From positions 1 through 43,099 of the IMG/VR virus record IMGVR_UViG_3300009370_000058: 43,099 bases of DNA; one strand, 5' to 3'. Positions 38,786 through 43,099 of this stretch are shown here, piece after piece (position 1 is the stretch's first letter; every line of letters starts with the position of its first letter). The position numbers and the translations under genes were made by a program. Source of the DNA: a virus. The notes beneath the pieces were generated by a model. The model was not told the DNA's origin. It saw only the letters and a program-made list of their open reading frames with translations, and did not search any database.

Positions 38786-38814
38786 ATACTAAACTAATTT
38801 TACTTACCAGTCAA
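38786..38814 (-). promoter_or_regulatory. Promoter for the RuvB-like unit
   Basis: TTGACT (38809-38814), 17 bp, TAGTAT (38786-38791), 13 nt to ATG 38772 with AACAACC in the short leader. The -35 lies inside the last codons of 38804-39112. Confidence 0.75.
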
Positions 38815-39112
38815 GAACTTCTTCTTGCATCTCCTCTGTAAGATCAGTAGTGACCTTCAGTTCTATATCACCCTCAATGTTCAAGTCTACTGCTGAACCG
38901 AGTGCCTCGATGGTCTTGGTGTCTGCATACATAGGCTTGCAGTCCATATCAGTAATCTCATAACGAGCATTGATACCCACTTGCAAGGCCCAGCGGCGAC
39001 TCACCACGACTGTTGCCTCCTCTGATTGTAGGACGTTACATAGGTCTTTAAGAGAGACGCGCACACATGATGTCGCTCCTTTTGTTCGTCCACTTCCTTT
39101 CTTTCTAGCCAT
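38804..39112 (-). CDS. Hypothetical protein, 102 aa, leaderless gene
   Basis: Basic start MARKKGSGRTKGATSCVRVS then SLKDLCNVLQSEEATVVVSR and an acidic C-terminal half (DLNIEGDIELKVTTDLTEEM). Strand-rich; a small nucleic-acid-binding fold is possible but not shown. ATG 39112 lies 5 nt after GATAAT. Confidence 0.72.
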   Translation of the reverse strand: MARKKGSGRTKGATSCVRVSLKDLCNVLQSEEATVVVSRRWALQVGINARYEITDMDCKPMYADTKTIEALGSAVDLNIEGDIELKVTTDLTEEMQEEVLDW

Positions 39113-39117
39113 TCCTA

Positions 39118-39146
39118 ATTATCGCAAAAAATTACGGGGCAGTCAA
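39118..39146 (-). promoter_or_regulatory. Promoter for 38804-39112
   Basis: TTGACT (39141-39146), 17 bp, GATAAT (39118-39123), 5 nt to ATG. The AT element AAAAAAACTTTAATATA starts at about 39153 directly upstream. Confidence 0.8.
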
Positions 39147-39702
39147 GCATATAAAAAAACTTTAATATAAGCGCAAATGATTGTAATAATCTTTATGAGG
39201 GCTAAAAAGATTTAAAAAAACTTAAATATATTTAAAAGTAACATTCTTTTCGGCACTATTTTATTGCTATTTATATTCTTTATTAGGGGGCCGAGGCTGC
39301 ATTATTTGGGCTATATTTATTTGTAATTATTTTCGCTTTTTAAATGGACAAGGCCAATATATTTGGCCGTCAGGCTAGACAAGGTTATATTTAGAGCCGA
39401 AAATGGTGGAGGCTGGGCCGCATAAAAAAATTTTAATATATATTATATTTAAACTTTAATAAATCGGCGGCTCTGACTATATTTGGCTTGCTATCTGATG
39501 GAGGCTAAATTATATTAATATAAATAAATTATTATGATTGATTTTATTGCTTTTATTGCATCAATAGCAGCATTATTATTCTTAATTTGGAAAAATTTAT
39601 ATTGACATTAGTATAAAAGAAAGATGAGAAAGGGGTTATATTTAAATATAAATAAATGTGCCACACCTTAACACACTATAACCCACTTCAATACACTTGC
39701 TA
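39147..39702. other. AT-rich gene-free block with a recurring AT element
   Basis: About 550 bp with no supported minus-strand gene. It contains variants of ATATTAAAGTTTTTTTAT in both orientations (near 39155, 39215, 39425, 39455) and several G/C islands (GGGGGCCGAGGCTGC near 39286, GGAGGCTGGGCCGC near 39408, GGCGGCTCTGAC near 39465) that share GAGGCT. Base composition is strongly skewed to A+T (12 G/C in 60 at 39541-39600). A replication origin or regulatory region is one possibility. Confidence 0.6.
39534..39605 (+). CDS. Possible tiny membrane peptide, 23 aa
   Basis: A plus-strand ORF beginning MIDFIAFIASIAALLF, almost wholly hydrophobic with a short basic end. There is no ribosome site, and it is antisense to local transcription. 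Noted because similar tiny membrane ORFs end other units nearby. Confidence 0.25.
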   Translation: MIDFIAFIASIAALLFLIWKNLY

Positions 39703-39846
39703 TTAATCTTCTTCTTGTGCCTTAATATGCCAGTATAACATCAATAAACCAAAGAATAATAAACAAAATAGACTTTCTATTGTTCCATAGTCATTACCAC
39801 TAGCAATAATTGGTGCGGCAAAATAAGTTAATACAAGTGGCTTCAT
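39703..39846 (-). CDS. Small membrane protein, 47 aa
   Basis: MKPLVLTYFAAPIIASGNDY followed by a second hydrophobic stretch SLFCLLFFGLLMLYW and an acidic tail: probably two short membrane segments. It lies between the structured segment at 39950-40175 and the AT-rich block. No good Shine-Dalgarno (GAAAG about 16 nt upstream). Codon usage resembles its neighbours. Confidence 0.5.
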   Translation of the reverse strand: MKPLVLTYFAAPIIASGNDYGTIESLFCLLFFGLLMLYWHIKAQEED

Positions 39847-39949
39847 TTTGTCTGGTTTCTTTCATATTGTGGTTGGTTTGTATATGAATAAGTTGCTGTT
39901 TATATATGAATAATAGGAGTTCTCAGGCACGAAAGGGTGTGTAAAAAGA

Positions 39950-40175
39950 AATGAACCGCGATAGATGGTGTTCAATGAACCCCAGAATCCGCAAAGCCAC
40001 AACAAGCAAAGACTTTTGCAGTAAGAAGGGTGTGACGGATTCTCGCCGCCCTCTAGTCCATCTAACGCAGTTCGGGATTACGGTGTTCAACACAGTTCTG
40101 GCATATCGAGGGAGGGACTCGTAGCTGCCTAACCCATCCAAGGCTCTCCCTTGGCTTGTAGTCCGTAAATCTAAC
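39950..40175 (-). ncRNA. Candidate structured RNA (unclassified)
   Basis: Nested complementarity far above the local background. Outer stem: 39953-39968 pairs with 40058-40073, 14 of 16 Watson-Crick; one of the two mismatches becomes G-U if the RNA is the minus strand. Inner stem: 39984-39991 with 40036-40043, 8 bp, plus one G-U on the minus strand. Hairpins: 39970-39973/39977-39980, 40006-40010/40015-40019, and CCAAGG-CTCTC-CCTTGG at 40138-40154. G+C is about 53% at 40021-40080, against 20% at 39541-39600. It lies downstream of a two-gene minus unit. I cannot match it to tRNA, tmRNA, RNase P or a named phage RNA; it could also be a DNA element. Confidence 0.5.
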
Positions 40176-40178
40176 ATA

Positions 40179-40403
40179 TTATGTGATATTGGGGTATTTT
40201 TTTCCACTATTTTTTGGCTGATATTTGCCGCCGACATCCTCTTTCCAGAGGTTACGAATCCAGTGGTTCACCTCATCCCCAATCTCCTCTGCGATCATAT
40301 CTCGACCCGCATCAGAAGCTAAATTAAATTGAGTATTCTTATATCTATCCAGCACCATTTTAGCCACTTCTTGTGCGCTAGGATGTATTGAATTTTTATC
40401 CAT
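40179..40403 (-). CDS. Hypothetical protein, 74 aa
   Basis: MDKNSIHPSAQEVAKMVLDR then LASDAGRDMIAEEIGDEVNH and a Lys-rich end. Helical and charged. Its ATG overlaps the preceding gene by 8 bases, so it is coupled. Unknown function. Confidence 0.7.
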   Translation of the reverse strand: MDKNSIHPSAQEVAKMVLDRYKNTQFNLASDAGRDMIAEEIGDEVNHWIRNLWKEDVGGKYQPKNSGKKYPNIT

Positions 40404-40698
40404 GATTTTCTAGCTCCTTAATTCCTTCTACTTCCCATCCATCCCATTGCCATTGCCCATCATATTCTTGACTAATCTTGCCTTTATTATCCATTCTCAA
40501 GTAACTAAAAGTACCAGCGACCCCTTTAAAGCACCCAAAATCCTGTATGGGGAGAGTTGATTGCTTTGCCTTGCCGTTCTCCGTATGTTCATCTCGGAGC
40601 GTTAGACGGGCGTGTGTGGCGTGTTTAGGTGGACGAGGTACGCGCACGGCCCAATCGTTTTTTCCTACGGTCACAACTGGTTTCGCTTTGAAGGGCAT
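40396..40698 (-). CDS. Hypothetical protein, 100 aa
   Basis: MPFKAKPVVTVGKNDWAVRV with basic, strand-rich N-terminal half (RVPRPPKHATHARLTLRDEH) and a Trp-rich end (GQWQWDGWEVEG). Its promoter region contains TTGGCC-N17-TATATT, 14 nt before the ATG. Unknown function. Confidence 0.7.
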   Translation of the reverse strand: MPFKAKPVVTVGKNDWAVRVPRPPKHATHARLTLRDEHTENGKAKQSTLPIQDFGCFKGVAGTFSYLRMDNKGKISQEYDGQWQWDGWEVEGIKELENHG

Positions 40699-40712
40699 TT
40701 TAAATAAGTTTT

Positions 40713-40741
40713 AATATAAATTAGAAAGGGGGAGCGGCCAA
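40713..40741 (-). promoter_or_regulatory. Possible promoter for 40396-40698
   Basis: TTGGCC (40736-40741), 17 bp, TATATT (40713-40718), 14 nt to ATG. It overlaps the hairpin at 40730-40770. Confidence 0.45.
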
Positions 40742-40770
40742 GGAGGAAGTAGTAAGCCTCAACCGCTCCC
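40730..40770 (-). terminator. Large hairpin between 40396-40698 and the rIIB-like gene
   Basis: Perfect 8-bp arms GGGAGCGG / CCGCTCCC (40730-40737 and 40763-40770) around a 25-nt loop that contains a smaller GAGG/CCTC stem. On the minus strand it is followed by CCTTTCTAATTT. Probably the end of the rIIB-like transcript; it could also act as an attenuator for the next gene. Confidence 0.55.
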
Positions 40771-40778
40771 GTTGCTAC

Positions 40779-41633
40779 TTAATTGTTTTTAAGCATATTC
40801 TTCATGTCCTCTTGGGCTTGTTTGTACCCAGCGAACCATGACTCATTCTCCTCGTCACGATAATCTTCATCATCGTCGTAGTCTACATCGTAGCCAGAGT
40901 CATAGAGGTCATGCTCTAAAGGCGGGGCATCAATAGTCTCGTAATGAGCCACTACCTTATACTTTGCGGTACGCAACTTCTGACAATCACAATCAAAAGG
41001 CACACTCACAACGTCAGAGGGGTCAATCTCGACAACCATGAGGTTTCCACCGCCACTGGCATAGCCTTTGGCGTACTCGTAGGAACCAGCATGGAAACCG
41101 CTTGAGCAACCCATGTTAGCATCGTCACACACACCGTTTCGGCGCATCTCAAGAACTTGACCAACAGCGTTACTGAACTTGCCAGTATATTTATCGGTGA
41201 AGTCATCGTTCACACCCTTGTAGGCAAGGAAATTGCCTTCGGGGGTCAAGGGCATATTCTTATGCTCCAAGAAAGCGTATAGCTCGTCCGTTGCGCGGCG
41301 TGAGGGGTTATCCATCAACTTGCCAAGAAATTTGACAAGAGGTTGGTACGGTAGGTCTTGGCGCATGAAATCGAGGATGCGTTCAACCACTTGGTTATGA
41401 ACAGATTCACCCCGATAGAATACAGCACCATCCTTGACTTCGATTGAAGCATCCTCGTCAAGATAATCTTGAACAGCGGATTCGACATCGAACAAGCCTT
41501 CCAACCGATCCCACTCCTGAGAGGAGAGAGCTTGTTTAGCTTGCTCCCAAGCGGGATGGTCGTTGTTCATTGTGTGAGCTTTTCCCTCTATTACTACTGT
41601 CAGGGATTGCTCGGTTAGTATATATGGTATCAT
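40779..41633 (-). CDS. rIIB-like protein, 284 aa
   Basis: N-terminal LTVVIEGKAHTMNNDHPAWE matches the rIIB opening strand pair; the core NPSRRATDELYAFLEHKNMP, then EGNFLAYKGVNDDFTDKYTG and the GCSSGFHAGSYEYAKGYASG block with the FxAYK and H-x2-S-Y elements match the conserved rIIB domain. The C-terminus is very acidic. In T4 rIIB acts with rIIA in membrane-associated exclusion control; no rIIA-like gene is seen here. Start at 41633 keeps the conserved N-terminus. Confidence 0.8.
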   Translation of the reverse strand: MIPYILTEQSLTVVIEGKAHTMNNDHPAWEQAKQALSSQEWDRLEGLFDVESAVQDYLDEDASIEVKDGAVFYRGESVHNQVVERILDFMRQDLPYQPLVKFLGKLMDNPSRRATDELYAFLEHKNMPLTPEGNFLAYKGVNDDFTDKYTGKFSNAVGQVLEMRRNGVCDDANMGCSSGFHAGSYEYAKGYASGGGNLMVVEIDPSDVVSVPFDCDCQKLRTAKYKVVAHYETIDAPPLEHDLYDSGYDVDYDDDEDYRDEENESWFAGYKQAQEDMKNMLKNN

Positions 41634-41668
41634 GTCTATGTTTCGTGTTTCTTAACTCTTTTCTAATT

Positions 41669-42313
41669 CTAAACTAAATTTCCATCCTCGTCAAGATATT
41701 TCTGAGTGTCTTTCTCATCAGTGATCCCAAAGCCCTCTGGCTTTTGCTTCTCCCATTGCTCTAGTTCTTCTGGGTTTAGCTCTGCTTCTGTCTTAATGTA
41801 AACAGGTATGGTATCATCATCATTAGATTCTTCTGGGTCTGCTTCTTCAGAGACTTCTATGATAACGCCAGCAATATATCTGATAATTTGCTCATCGGTT
41901 GGCCTGTATAATTCTTTACCCGTTAATTTTTGAACCGTTTCAGCAAGGCCGTCTGCAATAACAAATTCATAGTGCTTCATGGAGCGATCTACCTCTTTCA
42001 TGCCGTCATTGTAAACTCTTATTGCCCAATTTGCTGCTTCTTGGTTATCAAACTTTGGTTTATTCTCGATATGGTCATAGGCGAGCCTAATCACGTTATC
42101 TTCCTCAACTTTCTGAGAGCCTTTATCAGTTGTGTCGTAGTATTGAGCATCAAGTTTCTCAAGCCTTTCCTCATGCTTCTTCTCTGAGTAGCTCTTTTCT
42201 GGCTCTTGCTCCTCGCTTGCTTCCTCATCTGAGGGGAGGTCATTGATATTTTGAATCACCTTCTCCGCAATAGTCTTTGGTTCTTCGTTTGGTTTATCGT
42301 TATTTTCTTTCAT
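41669..42313 (-). CDS. Acidic hypothetical protein, 214 aa
   Basis: Very Glu/Asp-rich ends with a central helical part (ENKPKFDNQEAANWAIRVYN, then DRSMKHYEFVIADGLAETVQ and DEQIIRYIAGVIIEVSEEAD). Acidic phage proteins of this kind often mimic DNA or act as scaffolds, but nothing here proves that. Family not recognised. It precedes the rIIB-like gene by 35 bp. Confidence 0.72.
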   Translation of the reverse strand: MKENNDKPNEEPKTIAEKVIQNINDLPSDEEASEEQEPEKSYSEKKHEERLEKLDAQYYDTTDKGSQKVEEDNVIRLAYDHIENKPKFDNQEAANWAIRVYNDGMKEVDRSMKHYEFVIADGLAETVQKLTGKELYRPTDEQIIRYIAGVIIEVSEEADPEESNDDDTIPVYIKTEAELNPEELEQWEKQKPEGFGITDEKDTQKYLDEDGNLV

Positions 42314-42387
42314 AATATAATTTAAATTTTTTCTTCTCGTAGAGAAGGAAAGGATAAATAAACTTTAATATATCCTCATCTGGTTAA

Positions 42388-42423
42388 AGGCATCCCCCCT
42401 CCAATCGCGGAGGGAGGATACCT
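42388..42423 (-). terminator. Strong hairpin after 42467-43099
   Basis: On the minus strand a 15-bp stem (AGGTATCCTCCCTCC pairing with GGAGGGGGGATGCCT, two G-U pairs) around a GCGATT loop. On the plus strand those two pairs are mismatches, so the minus strand is the intended RNA. Only TTT follows, so termination efficiency is unclear. AGGCAT also matches ATGCCT at 42455-42460, allowing an alternative fold. Confidence 0.55.
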
Positions 42424-42466
42424 CAAGAGACACACGGACAACCTACTGAACCGTATGCCTCAAGTC

Positions 42467-43099
42467 TTATCCATTACACAAATCAATAACATTTATGTAA
42501 TTAGAGAGTATCTCATTAGTTTTGGCACTGTCCTCGTAACTGAAAACGCTACGACCAACCAACCCCAGCATGGAATACTTTTCCTTAACTGCTTCAAGTG
42601 CCTTGCTTAAATCATGGGTAGGAGTCACACCCTTCGGGCAAGAGAACTCAACATTCCAATCAGAAGCAATCGCATTAATCGCGCTAATTTTCTTGCGGTT
42701 CAAATCACTACCCGCCATTTCAGAATACTTCAGTCGGAAGTCTGAACAAGTCCCGCTACCATCGACAAGTTTTAACTTGCGTAGCCCATCAATAACATTG
42801 CCACAATCAAAGTTGTAGTAACGCTCGCCTTCGTATGGCTCTTTGCGTAGGGCATCAATCTTCTGCATATTCAACCATGCTTGGTGCAAGTCGTTCTTCT
42901 CGATTGTATCTTCAAGCGTCTGCTTAACCCACTGGTTAAGAGAAACCCAACCGTCCTTGCCTTCAATCTTGCTCCGCTGACCGACCTTGAAAGCATGAAC
43001 CTTTTTCGGGAAAGGAATCTTAACCGCTTCAAAAGATTCTTTGAGGCTACTAATACGCCTTGGCTCAATCATTGAGTAATCATTAACTCCTTCAATTTG
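42467..43099 (-). CDS. Hypothetical protein, partial at the window edge (at least 210 aa)
   Basis: The frame stays open through the last base of the window, so the true start may lie outside; an internal ATG at 43072 would give 201 aa but has no ribosome site at normal spacing. Visible parts: KVHAFKVGQRSKIEGKDGWV, then CGNVIDGLRKLKLVDGSGTC and SCPKGVTPTHDLSKALEAVK. Soluble alpha/beta protein, family not recognised. Confidence 0.7.
   Translation of the reverse strand, partial: QIEGVNDYSMIEPRRISSLKESFEAVKIPFPKKVHAFKVGQRSKIEGKDGWVSLNQWVKQTLEDTIEKNDLHQAWLNMQKIDALRKEPYEGERYYNFDCGNVIDGLRKLKLVDGSGTCSDFRLKYSEMAGSDLNRKKISAINAIASDWNVEFSCPKGVTPTHDLSKALEAVKEKYSMLGLVGRSVFSYEDSAKTNEILSNYINVIDLCNG

Noticed and set aside
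39923-40237. 104-codon open frame on the minus strand
   Set aside because: Composition is unlike local proteins, it overlaps the end of 40179-40403, and the same bases form nested stems; I prefer a structured RNA.
39950-40260. tRNA or tmRNA
   Set aside because: No acceptor stem with CCA-compatible end, no T-loop consensus in a cloverleaf, and no tmRNA-like tag reading frame.

Overview
The window is a piece of a double-stranded DNA tailed-phage genome. The evidence is a large terminase, a portal, an S74-type tail fibre, a tail-tube-like protein, PhoH, a ClpP-type protease, an rIIB-like protein, a phage-type sigma factor and very tight gene packing. The host cannot be read directly. Consensus sigma-70 promoters and an ArfA-like ribosome-rescue peptide (a beta/gamma-proteobacterial family) suggest a proteobacterial, possibly marine, host. 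Nearly every gene is on the minus strand; the exception is a short plus-strand island at 22997-24492.

Layout. 1-7446 (minus): the distal end of the late region, with a large Cys-containing protein cut by the window edge, a C39-like protease lipoprotein, small membrane proteins, three glycosyltransferase-like genes including a two-domain fusion, and a coiled-coil lipoprotein. 7532-7741 is a stand-alone small gene with its own promoter and terminator. 7763-15887: a 2008-aa S74 fibre, a smaller protein with a paralogous N-terminus, and a duplicated-domain tail-tube-like protein. 15897-22917: portal, TerL, a C2H2-zinc-finger/ERCC4-nuclease fusion, a putative small-terminase-like protein, a sigma factor with a four-Cys insert, and a zinc-ribbon protein. 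22997-24492 (plus): HExxH metalloprotease, two small ORFs and a fucosyltransferase-like protein. 24495-27905 (minus): three Cys-rich small proteins, a HAD phosphatase, ClpP-like, PhoH and a GT25 glycosyltransferase.

28240-43099 (minus) is an accessory/early-type region of short transcription units with an unusual regulatory design. Most first genes have a sigma-70 promoter whose -10 box ends only 5-8 nt before the ATG, so the predicted transcript starts at or within 1-2 nt of the start codon (leaderless mRNA). Two promoter classes are visible: TTGACA-N17-TATATT, and a class in which the -35 is replaced by a palindrome (8-base arms, 7-base centre) always 8 bp upstream of the -10. Units are separated by seven copies of a GC-rich palindromic element. 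Downstream (internal) cistrons tend to use ordinary Shine-Dalgarno sites. Recognisable products here are the ArfA-like peptide (35735-35884), GP88-like, DUF932-like, a RuvB-like AAA+ ATPase and rIIB-like; the rest are small unknowns, several shorter than 50 aa. A compact segment at 39950-40175 with nested long-range stems looks like an uncharacterised structured RNA.

The most interesting points are the battery of leaderless promoters, the palindromic operator class, the phage ArfA candidate inside that region, the repeated boundary element, the structured RNA candidate and the trio of cysteine-rich peptides.
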